NCBI GenBank assembly: GCA_946415705.1
Contig: CAMKTN010000022.1
Coordinates: forward strand, 1 to 38,934
Source: an uncultured Prevotellaceae bacterium
GTDB lineage: Bacteria > Bacteroidota > Bacteroidia > Bacteroidales > Bacteroidaceae
DNA length: 38,934 nt
Direction of reading: 5' to 3'
The translations under genes and the position numbers were made by a program. Below the pieces are notes generated by a model. The model made no database searches. It was not told where the DNA came from and saw nothing but the letters and a program-made list of their open reading frames with translations. Of this stretch, positions 24,555 through 31,697 are shown one piece after another (within the stretch, counting starts at the first letter, position 1; every line of letters starts with the position of its first letter).

Positions 24555-25574
24555 ATGCGTAAGATTCTATCATTCATCACCACCACATTGCTGCTGGCCG
24601 CATGCACGCAGGACAAGACCTTCGTGCTGCGGGGCAGCGGCTTAGACCTCCCCGACGGCACCGTCGTGGGACTCTCGTCGCACGAGATGGGCTTTGAACA
24701 GCTGGGCGAGACCGTCGTGAAGGATGGCGCCTTCGAGCTGCATGCTGACATCACGACACCCGTCTATGCCCTCCTCACCACCAACAACCTCAACCTGGTG
24801 GAGCAGAACGGTTGGCCGGTGGACAGCATCCGCTGGAACTACATCGACTGCTATGTCTCGGCGTGCGCCATGCAGCTGAATGCCGACCTCACCATCACGG
24901 GTGGTCAGCCGCAGAGCGACTTCGCCGACTATGAAGCCAACTACAAGGAGCTGCCGCGAGGAGGATGGTGCTTTATCCTCGACCACCCGTCGAGCGTCGT
25001 CAGTGCCGACCTCGCCCTCGCCATGCTGCAACGCGGCTACAACCTTAGCGCCGCCCAGCTCGACACGCTGGAGCAAACGATTGCCATTGAGCCTGCAGAC
25101 ACTGCGCGCGCAGAGGCTTTCGCGGGGAGCACCTCGCTCTACCGCCGCACCGTCAAAGGCGGTCAGCTGCTGGACATGGAGATGCAGGACACAGATGGCA
25201 AGGTGACGATGCTCTCCGAGGTGGTACCAGCTGGTAAGTATGTCTTCATTGACTTCTGGGCATCATGGTGTGGCATCTGCCTCTACTCCATGCCCGAGGT
25301 GAAGCGCCTCACCGAGCAGTACGCCGACCGCCTCGCCGTCATCGGCATCAGCTGCGACAAGGACTCCACCGCCTGGCGCGCAGCAATGGAGAAGTACGAT
25401 ATGCCTTGGCCCCACTACCTGCTGACCGAGAAGGGCTACCAGACGCTCTCGGGCGACTACCAGGTCGGAGGCGGCGTGCCCTACTACCTCCTCCTTGCCC
25501 CCGACGGCACCGTCCTCGGCTCCCCTGACCACGTGCAGGACATCAAGGGGCAATTTGAACTTTTGGAGCAATGA
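24555..25574 (+). CDS. TlpA-like thioredoxin lipoprotein (CGIC)
   Basis: A 339-residue lipoprotein with lipobox LLLAAC (Cys16). The N-terminal half is a DUF4369-like beta domain (VLRGSGLDLPDGTVVGL...). The C-terminal half is a thioredoxin fold with FIDFWASWCGICLYSMPEV; the CGIC active site and the cis-Pro segment GGGVPYYLLLAPDG are intact. It is probably a periplasmic thiol-disulfide oxidoreductase. The ATG at 24555 is chosen because it gives the signal peptide; the earlier in-frame start at 24501 lies inside the preceding gene. A second TlpA-like gene follows. Confidence 0.88.
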   Translation: MRKILSFITTTLLLAACTQDKTFVLRGSGLDLPDGTVVGLSSHEMGFEQLGETVVKDGAFELHADITTPVYALLTTNNLNLVEQNGWPVDSIRWNYIDCYVSACAMQLNADLTITGGQPQSDFADYEANYKELPRGGWCFILDHPSSVVSADLALAMLQRGYNLSAAQLDTLEQTIAIEPADTARAEAFAGSTSLYRRTVKGGQLLDMEMQDTDGKVTMLSEVVPAGKYVFIDFWASWCGICLYSMPEVKRLTEQYADRLAVIGISCDKDSTAWRAAMEKYDMPWPHYLLTEKGYQTLSGDYQVGGGVPYYLLLAPDGTVLGSPDHVQDIKGQFELLEQ

Positions 25575-25725
25575 GAGCAAACAAGCTTGCTTGAACCGAC
25601 ACCAAACCGAGAGCCAACAAACTTGTTTGATTGGCCGAGGTGCGAAGGAGGAAGGCAGCGCCAATTGCCGAGTCCTGAAAGAAGTCAGCGAAGCTAATAT
25701 TGATAACCTCATTTATAACAAACAA
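25575..25725. repeat. Imperfect direct repeat with internal palindromes between two TlpA-like genes
   Basis: GAGCAAACAAGCTTGCTTGA (about 25574-25593) and GAGCCAACAAACTTGTTTGA (about 25611-25630) form a diverged direct repeat, each with a CAAxC..G.TTG inverted core. Downstream AGTCAGCGAAGCTAA (25683-25697) recurs at about 21226-21240 after the Mx1-like gene. No gene is seen. Confidence 0.65.
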
Positions 25726-26838
25726 ATGAAAAAGATTCTTTCTTTCGCCGCGCTGGCAGCTATGCTGTGCGTGGCAGCCTGCCAGAAAGATGGCGGCTAC
25801 AAAGTAACTGGTACTGTGACTGGTGCTGAGGACGGCGACACCGTCGTGCTGGCCGAGGTGCGCAGCATGTTTGAGATTGACACCCTGCAGACGGTCTTCG
25901 TCAAGGGCGGCAAGTTCGTGTTCGAGGGCACGCAGGACACTGCAGCCATCCGCTACGTCATCTGGAAGTCCAACAACAACCCCGAACTGCTGGTGGCTGC
26001 GCAGTTCGCACTCGAGAACGGCGATATCACCATCAAGCTGGACACCGCCCAGAACACCGTTGCCGAGCTCAGCGGCACACCCGCCAACGAGGCGCTGACA
26101 GCCCTCGCTAAGCAGGAGCGCGAGCTGAACACCCAGGCACAGGGCCTCTTTGAGGTGATGAATGACACCGCCGTCACCGACGAGGCCAAAGCCGATGCCG
26201 AGCAGAAGATGAACGCCCTGCAGGAGCAGATGACGAGCATCTATAAGGAGTTCATCGCCGCCAACATCACGAACATCGCCGGACAGAGCTACCTCGTGAA
26301 CTATGCCGGCATGCTGGGCGACGAGTTCGTGACCAAGCAGATTGCTGCCGTGCCTGAGGATTGCCCCTACGACGACATGAAAGCGCTGCGCGAGATGTAC
26401 GAGGTGAAAGCTGCCACCGCCGTGGGACAGCGCTATAAGGACATCAAGGCCAACACGCCCGAGGGCGCTGAACTTGCCGTGAGCGAGGTGGCTGCGGGTG
26501 CCAAGGTACTGATGATTGACTTCTGGGCCAGCTGGTGTGGACCCTGCCGCGCTGAGATGCCTCACGTGAAGGCCGCCTATGACAAATTCCACGCGCAGGG
26601 CTTCGACATCATTGGTGTCAGCCTCGACCAGAATGCCAACGACTGGAAGCAGGCCATCGCCGACCTCGGTATGGCGTGGCCGCAGATCTCCGACCTCAAG
26701 GGTTGGGAGTGCGAGGGTGCCGACATCTACGGCGTGCGCTCCATTCCCGCCACCGTCCTTATCAAGGATGGCATCATCGTGGCTCGCGACCTGCGCGGCG
26801 ACAAGCTCGCTGAGAAAATAGAAGAGCTTCTTAATTGA
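25726..26838 (+). CDS. TlpA-like thioredoxin lipoprotein (CGPC)
   Basis: A 370-residue lipoprotein (lipobox VAAC, Cys18). A DUF4369-like beta domain (about 25-125: YKVTGTVTGAEDGDTVVLAEV) leads to a helical linker rich in Gln/Glu (about 130-200) and a C-terminal thioredoxin domain with MIDFWASWCGPCRAEMPHV and the cis-Pro loop VRSIPATVLI. It is likely a periplasmic disulfide reductase of the TlpA/ResA group. The frame opens at 25495 but the start at 25726 (MKKILSF) gives the signal peptide. It is a paralogue of the preceding gene with the canonical CGPC site. Confidence 0.93.
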   Translation: MKKILSFAALAAMLCVAACQKDGGYKVTGTVTGAEDGDTVVLAEVRSMFEIDTLQTVFVKGGKFVFEGTQDTAAIRYVIWKSNNNPELLVAAQFALENGDITIKLDTAQNTVAELSGTPANEALTALAKQERELNTQAQGLFEVMNDTAVTDEAKADAEQKMNALQEQMTSIYKEFIAANITNIAGQSYLVNYAGMLGDEFVTKQIAAVPEDCPYDDMKALREMYEVKAATAVGQRYKDIKANTPEGAELAVSEVAAGAKVLMIDFWASWCGPCRAEMPHVKAAYDKFHAQGFDIIGVSLDQNANDWKQAIADLGMAWPQISDLKGWECEGADIYGVRSIPATVLIKDGIIVARDLRGDKLAEKIEELLN

Positions 26839-26866
26839 CAATGGACAATTGACAATGGACAATGAA
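26834..26866. repeat. Heptamer array (ACAATGG) providing the next start codon
   Basis: ACAATGG, ACAATTG, ACAATGG, ACAATGA: the last unit contains the ATG (26862) of the THUMP-like gene. The same unit in reverse orientation forms the array at 27108-27149. Confidence 0.8.
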
Positions 26867-28142
26867 TAGCGCTACGCAGGCTTTCATCCGTGAACACGCC
26901 GACGACGATGTGCGCCAGCTGGCGTTAGGCCGTGTGCCTGCGGATGTCAACTTGCGTGAAGCGCTGACACAGATAGAAGGCCGTCAGTTGGCCGCCCGTA
27001 AGCTTCCCTTGCTGGCAGCCACTGACGGCATCCTTTATCCCCCACGCCTCAGCCTGGAGCAGTGTTCCAGCGAAGCCACCGCCCTCTACAAGCGCCACCT
27101 CCTCGAACAATTGTCCATTGTCCATTGTCCATTGTCCATTGTCAATTTTATTGACCTCACCGGCGGCTTCGGCATCGACTTCATGACCCTGGCACCGCTC
27201 TTCAGCCGTGCCGTTTATGTCGAGCGTAACGCAGACCTCTGTGCCGTCGTGCGTCACAACCTGCCGCTCGTGGGACTGCCCGCAGCGGAGGTCGTCTGCG
27301 GCGAGGCGGAGGACATCCTGTCTGGGGAGCCTGCTGCCGCAGGCACCGTCCTGCTCATCGACCCCGCACGTCGCGATGCCGCAGGCCGCAAGGTTGCCCT
27401 CATCGAGGATTGCACGCCCGATGTCTGCGCCCTCCAGGAACAGCTGCGCCACCATGCTGCCTACACCCTCATCAAGCTCTCTCCCATGCTCGACATCGTG
27501 GCTGCCCTGCGCGCCCTGCGCGGCATCACAGATGTCCACGTCGTCAGCGTCGATGGCGAATGCAAGGAGCTCCTGCTCGTGATGCAAGGCGGTGATGCGA
27601 GTGTTGCGCAGCAAACGGACTATGACCATATACCCATCCATTGCGTCGATTTGGTTGCGTCCTCCAACCCCTCCTCCCTGCTGAGATCCTCCTTCACCTT
27701 CACCCTCGCCGAAGAGCATTCCACTCCCCAAGACTATCTACTCCCCTCTCTGATAAAGTCCCCCTCCCTAACAGGGGAGGGGTTAGGGGAGGGGCTTTAC
27801 GAGCCCAACCCCTCCATCCTCAAGGCTGGTGCCTTCAAGACTATCTGCCAGCGCTTCCCTGTTCACAAGCTCGCGCAGCACTCACACCTCTACGTCTCTA
27901 ACACTCCCATTCCCGATTTTCCAGGTCGCAGTTGGAGAATAGACGATGTCAGTTCTTTCAGCAAGTCAGATTTACGCCGCCTCCTTGCCGGTGTCGATGC
28001 CGCCGACCTTACCGTGCGCGGCTTCCCCATGTCCGTCGCCTCCCTCCGCAAGCAGCTCCACCTCCGCGAAGGCGGCAATACCCACCTCATCGCCACCACC
28101 CTCTCCGACGGCACCAAACTCCTCCTCAAAGTTAGCCACTGA
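26862..28142 (+). CDS. THUMP-like-domain class I SAM methyltransferase with repeat-derived inserts
   Basis: A 426-residue protein of the Bacteroidetes THUMP-like methyltransferase family (probable RNA methyltransferase; target unknown). Motif I is DLTGGFGIDF (about 97-106), followed by VYVERNADL (motif II) and LLIDPARRD (motif IV, DPAR). The C-terminal THUMP-like domain includes NPSILKAGAFKTICQRF and FPMSVASLRKQL. Two stretches look foreign. One is 14 codons (about 83-96, QLSIVHCPLSIVNF) encoded by six exact 7-bp units just before motif I. The other is a KSPSLTGEGLGEGL segment (about 300-313) encoded by a C/G palindrome. Both keep the frame. The WbqC gene follows 39 bp later. Confidence 0.85.
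   Translation: MNSATQAFIREHADDDVRQLALGRVPADVNLREALTQIEGRQLAARKLPLLAATDGILYPPRLSLEQCSSEATALYKRHLLEQLSIVHCPLSIVNFIDLTGGFGIDFMTLAPLFSRAVYVERNADLCAVVRHNLPLVGLPAAEVVCGEAEDILSGEPAAAGTVLLIDPARRDAAGRKVALIEDCTPDVCALQEQLRHHAAYTLIKLSPMLDIVAALRALRGITDVHVVSVDGECKELLLVMQGGDASVAQQTDYDHIPIHCVDLVASSNPSSLLRSSFTFTLAEEHSTPQDYLLPSLIKSPSLTGEGLGEGLYEPNPSILKAGAFKTICQRFPVHKLAQHSHLYVSNTPIPDFPGRSWRIDDVSSFSKSDLRRLLAGVDAADLTVRGFPMSVASLRKQLHLREGGNTHLIATTLSDGTKLLLKVSH
27108..27149. repeat. Six-unit heptamer array inside a methyltransferase gene
   Basis: CAATTGT, CCATTGT (four times), CAATTTT: exactly 42 nt, i.e. six heptamers and fourteen codons, so the frame is preserved. It is inverted relative to the array at the gene's own start. 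Confidence 0.92.
27757..27800. repeat. C/G-block palindrome inside the methyltransferase gene
   Basis: A CCCCCTCCCT arm, AAC loop, AGGGGAGGGG arm, then TTAGGGGAGGGG. It shares a pattern with 2001-2027 and 36859-36906 and is translated in frame. Confidence 0.75.
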
Positions 28143-28145
28143 GGT

Positions 28146-28185
28146 TCTAACCATAAACCATAAACGCTAAACCATAAACCCTTGA
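28146..28185. repeat. Heptamer array (ACCATAA) before wbqC
   Basis: ACCATAA, ACCATAA, ACGCTAA, ACCATAA, ACCCTTG units. The final unit holds the TTG inferred as start of the WbqC-like gene. Confidence 0.8.
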
Positions 28186-28730
28186 CAACCGCCTACCTCG
28201 CTCCCATCTCTTGGTACCAGCAGTACCACACCACCCTCCTCTCGGGCGGTGAGGTGCTCATCGACACTGCCGAGCACTATGTCAAGCAGACCATCCGCAA
28301 CCGCTGCACCATTGCCATGCCCGACGGCCCTCAGCACCTGATTATCCCTGTGGAGGCTGCGTCGAGCCATGTGGCGATGCGCGACATACGCATCAGCGAG
28401 CACGGCAACTGGCGCCACCACCACTGGAACGCCCTGCGCACCGCCTACGGCAAGAGCCCTTTCTTCGAATATTATGCCGATGAGTTCGCCCCCTTCTTCG
28501 CCTCGCGAACCCACGACTACCTCATCGATTTCAATGCCGCCCTTCACGTCGTCGTCTGCCGCCTCCTCGACATCACACAACCTGTGCCCCCTTCGCAGCG
28601 TCGCCTCCAGCCCGACGGCACCCCCCAACCCTACTATCAAGTCTTCGCCCCCCGCCTCGGTTTCCTCCCAGACCTCTCCATCCTCGACCTCCTCTTCAAC
28701 ATGGGTCCCGAGTCTATCCTCTACCTATAA
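28182..28730 (+). CDS. WbqC-like family protein
   Basis: A 182-residue protein of the WbqC-like family, associated with polysaccharide or lipopolysaccharide loci in some bacteria and of unproven function. It shows TAYLAPISWYQQY at the N terminus, then the HYVKQTIRNRCTI, HNWRHHHWNALRTAYGKSPFFEYY-type core (here GNWRHHHWNALRTAYGKSPF) and YQVFAPRLGFLPDLSILDLLFN at the C terminus, all typical. No ATG precedes the conserved TAYLAP; the frame is closed by TAA at 28161-28163, so TTG at 28182 is the only usual start, and it lies in a heptamer array. A strong terminator follows. Confidence 0.9.
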   Translation: MTTAYLAPISWYQQYHTTLLSGGEVLIDTAEHYVKQTIRNRCTIAMPDGPQHLIIPVEAASSHVAMRDIRISEHGNWRHHHWNALRTAYGKSPFFEYYADEFAPFFASRTHDYLIDFNAALHVVVCRLLDITQPVPPSQRRLQPDGTPQPYYQVFAPRLGFLPDLSILDLLFNMGPESILYL

Positions 28731-28733
28731 CGA

Positions 28734-28770
28734 GAAACCCGCCTCACAAGTTGAAGGCGGGTTTCTTTTT
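28734..28770 (+). terminator. Rho-independent terminator after wbqC
   Basis: The 11-bp perfect stem GAAACCCGCCT/AGGCGGGTTTC (28734-28744 with 28755-28765), a 10-nt loop, then TTTTT. It ends the long plus-strand run and lies between convergent genes. Confidence 0.93.
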
Positions 28771-28772
28771 CA

Positions 28773-29240
28773 TCAGAACAGCCCTTCGGGCTGCAGGTCT
28801 TCGTAGTCGAGGAGGGCGTCGAAGCAGGGACATTGTTTGAGCCATTCGTTGGGCGTGATGCGGCCGTCACCGTTGATGTCCGGCGACAGGTCGCGGTGCC
28901 CGAGGATAATGGCGCCGGGGTAGTCGCCGTGGAGCTGCGTGAGCAGCGTGCGCAGGCTCTTGCGCTGCGCCTTGGTGCGCGTGTCGGCCGCCTCGCCGGA
29001 GGCATCCAGACCACCCTCGTAGCACACGCCTATCGAATGCTTGTTGTGCCCTTTGCAGTGGGCACCAGGCTGGCTCAGCGGACGGCCCGTATGCACGGTG
29101 CCATCGCGCGTGATGTAGTAGTGGTAGCCGATGTCCTGCATGCCGCGACGGATATGGTCCTTGCGGCACCGCTCGAACCCATAACATTGCCCGGCCCTCG
29201 TGGCCGAGCAATGAAGGATGATGAAAGTGATCGTTCGCAT
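28773..29240 (-). CDS. N-acetylmuramoyl-L-alanine amidase (Amidase_2)
   Basis: Zinc amidase of the T7-lysozyme/PGRP type that cuts the bond between MurNAc and the stem peptide. The 155-residue protein has candidate zinc ligands His10 (FIILHCSATR), His115 (IILGHRD) and the Cys in KQCPCFD (137/139), with Tyr40 (GYHYYI) as the usual catalytic tyrosine. SPDINGDGRITPNEW is an EF-hand-like D-x-N-x-D-G loop, common in this Bacteroidetes subgroup. There is no signal peptide, so it may be released by another route or act as a phage-type endolysin. It is often found beside HU_rel/DUF4248 modules, which occur here 8 kb away. Confidence 0.93.
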   Translation of the reverse strand: MRTITFIILHCSATRAGQCYGFERCRKDHIRRGMQDIGYHYYITRDGTVHTGRPLSQPGAHCKGHNKHSIGVCYEGGLDASGEAADTRTKAQRKSLRTLLTQLHGDYPGAIILGHRDLSPDINGDGRITPNEWLKQCPCFDALLDYEDLQPEGLF

Positions 29241-29326
29241 TTTATTAGTTGACAGTTAACAGCTCAATCTTTCAATTTTTCATTCTTTCATTTTTCACAT
29301 TACACTTCAATGTTTTGCAGTTTTGT

Positions 29327-29334
29327 CAAAAATA
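29327..29334 (-). promoter_or_regulatory. Possible promoter -7 box of the amidase gene
   Basis: The minus strand reads TATTTTTG (TAnnTTTG), 87 bp before the amidase ATG. No TTTG at the -33 position; moderate support only. Confidence 0.4.
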
Positions 29335-29355
29335 CTTACGTTCGGAACTAAAAAT

Positions 29356-29398
29356 AAAGTGATTCACTTTGTACTTCGCTCACTTAATCGTATTTTTG
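29356..29398 (+). promoter_or_regulatory. Promoter with overlapping palindrome upstream of the TPR regulator
   Basis: TTTG (29368-29371), 19 bp, TATTTTTG (29391-29398) gives a full consensus promoter. The palindrome AAAGTGA-T-TCACTTT (29356-29370) overlaps the -33 element, the placement expected of an operator controlling this gene and perhaps the divergent amidase. Confidence 0.75.
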
Positions 29399-29431
29399 CA
29401 GAGCAAATGAGATGAAGGCGTTCAACGAAGC

Positions 29432-31093
29432 ATGAGACGAAAGAAGAGAATATTAGAGGGTATTCTGGCTGTGATCGCAGTGGCGGCACTGGTGGCGGGT
29501 GGCATACGGACTTACTGCCATGATCGCGCCATGCATGCTGCGCTGTTGGAGTTGCAGGCCCAGAACCAAGCCGACAGCATGTTCACGAGTGATAGTGCGG
29601 CACAGGTGCTTGTGAATTATTTCGACCACCCTTGGCACAACGCCAACGACCAGATGCTGGCCTACTACCTCCTCGGCCGCGCCCATGCCGACATGGGTGA
29701 GGCGCCGCAGGCTATTGAGGCCTATCAGACCGCCATCGAACGCGCCGACACGACCGCCTCCGACTGCGACTTCCGAATCCTCCGCAACATCTATGGCCAG
29801 ATGGCAGAGGTGTTCGATGCACAGAATTTGCCGGAAGATGAATTGAAGGCTGATAGCATGTTTATACGCTACTCATGGCTGATTGGGGATACTTTCCAAG
29901 CGGTTTCAGGCTATACATCCTTCCTTAAACCCTTATTTTTATTGTCAGATACAGCGGGAATGATTCGTGTATCGCGGAAGGCAAAGGAAATGGCATTGTT
30001 TCATGGCTATAAAGAGGAGGCTGCAAAAGCAAATATCGGGATAATCGATATTTATCTTGCAAAAAAAGATATCGAAAGAGCAGAAGATGGTGTAAGGCAA
30101 ATCCGAGAAAAGAGCGGATTCTTCGACAAAGATGGGAACTTATTGCCTGGGCGCGAAATGTTCTACTACACAATGGCATCCTATTTCGAAGCAGTAAATC
30201 AATTAGATTCTGCCGAATACTATTATCGTCAACTCCTTCCTGCTGGAGAGTATGAAGCAGCCTACAAGGGTCTGCTCTCTGTCTATAGCAAACGCGGCGT
30301 TCCCGATTCTATCGCCAAGTTCGCACCGCTCTATGCCGATGCCAATGATGCCATGCACCGTGAAATGAATTCAGCCGAAGTCCATAAAACCACATCCTTA
30401 TATAATTATAACCGTCACTTGCGTCAAGCCCGTCATTATGAGCGCCAGGCTCATCTGAGGTTGATATGGGTCTTGATGATTCTTTGTTTGTTACTATTCT
30501 CCATTCTCATTCTTTACTTATACCATAGACATTCGCAGGAACTTCTTCAAGAAAAAGAGCAGAAGCTTCTTAAACTTCATCTGCAATACGTTTCTGTCAG
30601 TGATTCTCTCCGCTTAGCTCAGCAACAAGCATCAGTGCAGAAACGGGAGCTTTCATCCTTCCAAGAACAATTAGATGGCCTTACTCAGCAGAAAGAATGG
30701 CTGGAAGGCCAACTCTTGACCAGCGATGACAGATACAAAACGTTTCATGAAAATGCATTAGTCAATAAATTTTTGCTGATGGCCAATCCTGCCTACAAAA
30801 TCTATTCCTCGGCCCATGAGCGTGAACAGTTGATTTTGCTTTTTCAATCATGCTTCCCATCGTTCACAAAAGCGGTAAGAGGCTTGAATATGAAGGAAAA
30901 GGAGTGGATGGTCGTGATATTAACAGAACTCGGTTTCCAAACAGGCGATATGTTGATGGCAGCACGCATTGACGGGAATAGTGTAACTATGCTAAAACGT
31001 TCTTTAAGCAAGAAACTATTTCAGAAAGACGGGCTCGCGACTTTCCATATAGACCTGAAAACAGCCATTGTTACAGGTAGGATAGATTTTTAA
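29432..31093 (+). CDS. TPR-transmembrane-coiled-coil regulator with C-terminal HTH-like domain
   Basis: A 553-residue protein of a Bacteroidetes regulator type. A transmembrane segment or signal anchor (about 8-25) is followed by TPR-like helices (about 50-320, e.g. MLAYYLLGRAHADMGEAPQA), a second transmembrane helix (about 343-365), a coiled coil (about 370-432, QEKEQKLLKLHLQ..., SSFQEQLDGLTQQKEWLE), and a C-terminal domain (about 455-553, LNMKEKEWMVVILTELGF...NSVTMLKRSLSKKLF) resembling a degenerate LuxR-type HTH. By analogy it senses an envelope signal and controls transcription; target genes are unknown. The first ~130 codons are GC-rich and the rest AT-rich, a mosaic composition. T9SS-type secreted genes follow. 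Confidence 0.75.
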   Translation: MRRKKRILEGILAVIAVAALVAGGIRTYCHDRAMHAALLELQAQNQADSMFTSDSAAQVLVNYFDHPWHNANDQMLAYYLLGRAHADMGEAPQAIEAYQTAIERADTTASDCDFRILRNIYGQMAEVFDAQNLPEDELKADSMFIRYSWLIGDTFQAVSGYTSFLKPLFLLSDTAGMIRVSRKAKEMALFHGYKEEAAKANIGIIDIYLAKKDIERAEDGVRQIREKSGFFDKDGNLLPGREMFYYTMASYFEAVNQLDSAEYYYRQLLPAGEYEAAYKGLLSVYSKRGVPDSIAKFAPLYADANDAMHREMNSAEVHKTTSLYNYNRHLRQARHYERQAHLRLIWVLMILCLLLFSILILYLYHRHSQELLQEKEQKLLKLHLQYVSVSDSLRLAQQQASVQKRELSSFQEQLDGLTQQKEWLEGQLLTSDDRYKTFHENALVNKFLLMANPAYKIYSSAHEREQLILLFQSCFPSFTKAVRGLNMKEKEWMVVILTELGFQTGDMLMAARIDGNSVTMLKRSLSKKLFQKDGLATFHIDLKTAIVTGRIDF

Positions 31094-31106
31094 AGATTTC
31101 TTTAAA
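31089..31106. repeat. Palindrome at the regulator stop codon
   Basis: TTTAAAGA-TT-TCTTTAAA, 8-bp arms, overlaps the stop codon. No T run follows; possible regulatory site or weak 3'-end hairpin. Confidence 0.5.
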
Positions 31107-31172
31107 CAGTTTGAGAATCAATAGGTCTGCGGCTTATTGCGACCATTATGACATAGAATTCTTACAAAATAA

Positions 31173-31205
31173 TTTGCCTAATCACTTTCTTTTCTCATAA
31201 CTTTG
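31173..31205 (+). promoter_or_regulatory. Promoter of the DUF3244 gene
   Basis: TTTG (31173-31176), 21 bp, TAACTTTG (31198-31205): full consensus. The leader would be about 28 nt. Confidence 0.78.
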
Positions 31206-31238
31206 CACCATCGTTTAACTCAAAAAACAATCAAAGTT

Positions 31239-31607
31239 ATGAAGAAGATGAATTTGTTCTTATGCGTCTTGGTCACGTTGCTGACCTTTCATGCCACCCC
31301 TCTTTCTGCAATAGGGCTTAGAATTCCCTTTACGAGGGGGTATGTCAATACCACAAAACCTCTTAATCCTAAGCCCAAATCCCCCGTCCTCGCGCCTACC
31401 GTATATATAGACGGTAACGTGCTGACGTTTGAGACCTTGTGTGACGGCTGTGTGCTGCAGTTGGTTGACGAGAATGATGATGTGGTCTATACCACCATCA
31501 TCCCCGCTGGCACCACCACGCTCGTCCTTCCCGCCACCCTCGAAGGCACCTTCGAGCTCCAGATCATTGACGGCGAATGGCTATTCTACGCCGACATTGA
31601 GCTCTAA
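31239..31607 (+). CDS. DUF3244 family small secreted protein
   Basis: A 122-residue exported protein with a signal peptide (to about residue 24, ATPLSA). The mature part is a single predicted beta-sandwich module (SPVLAPTVYIDGNVLTFE...CVLQLVDENDDVVYTTII...TLVLPATLEGTFELQIIDGEWLFYADIEL) matching DUF3244, a Bacteroidetes family of unknown role. The pattern (valine-rich strands, D-E-N turn, LEGTFELQI) is reminiscent of a free-standing T9SS sorting domain, but that is inference. Start at 31239 (MKKMNLF) rather than 31203, which precedes the leader. GC content rises towards the 3' end. A 13-bp hairpin follows before the next gene. Confidence 0.8.
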   Translation: MKKMNLFLCVLVTLLTFHATPLSAIGLRIPFTRGYVNTTKPLNPKPKSPVLAPTVYIDGNVLTFETLCDGCVLQLVDENDDVVYTTIIPAGTTTLVLPATLEGTFELQIIDGEWLFYADIEL

Positions 31608-31619
31608 ACATTCATTGCA

Positions 31620-31654
31620 CCCATTCCATCGGATTATAAGGCCGATGGAATGGG
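31620..31654. repeat. 13-bp perfect hairpin between DUF3244 and S74-like genes
   Basis: CCCATTCCATCGG (31620-31632) pairs perfectly with CCGATGGAATGGG (31642-31654) around a 9-nt loop. Without a T run it is not a classical terminator; it may be an intercistronic RNA stabiliser or processing signal. Confidence 0.75.
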
Positions 31655-31697
31655 GATTGTCAAGATTATCAATAAAACTATAAATAAGCCGAAAACT

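Noticed and set aside
25543..26862. 439-codon minus-strand open frame
   Set aside because: Antisense to the CGPC thioredoxin lipoprotein; its first residues are repeat-array translation.
28773..29240. Prophage endolysin
   Set aside because: No phage structural, holin or integrase gene nearby; the amidase type is common on Bacteroidales chromosomes.
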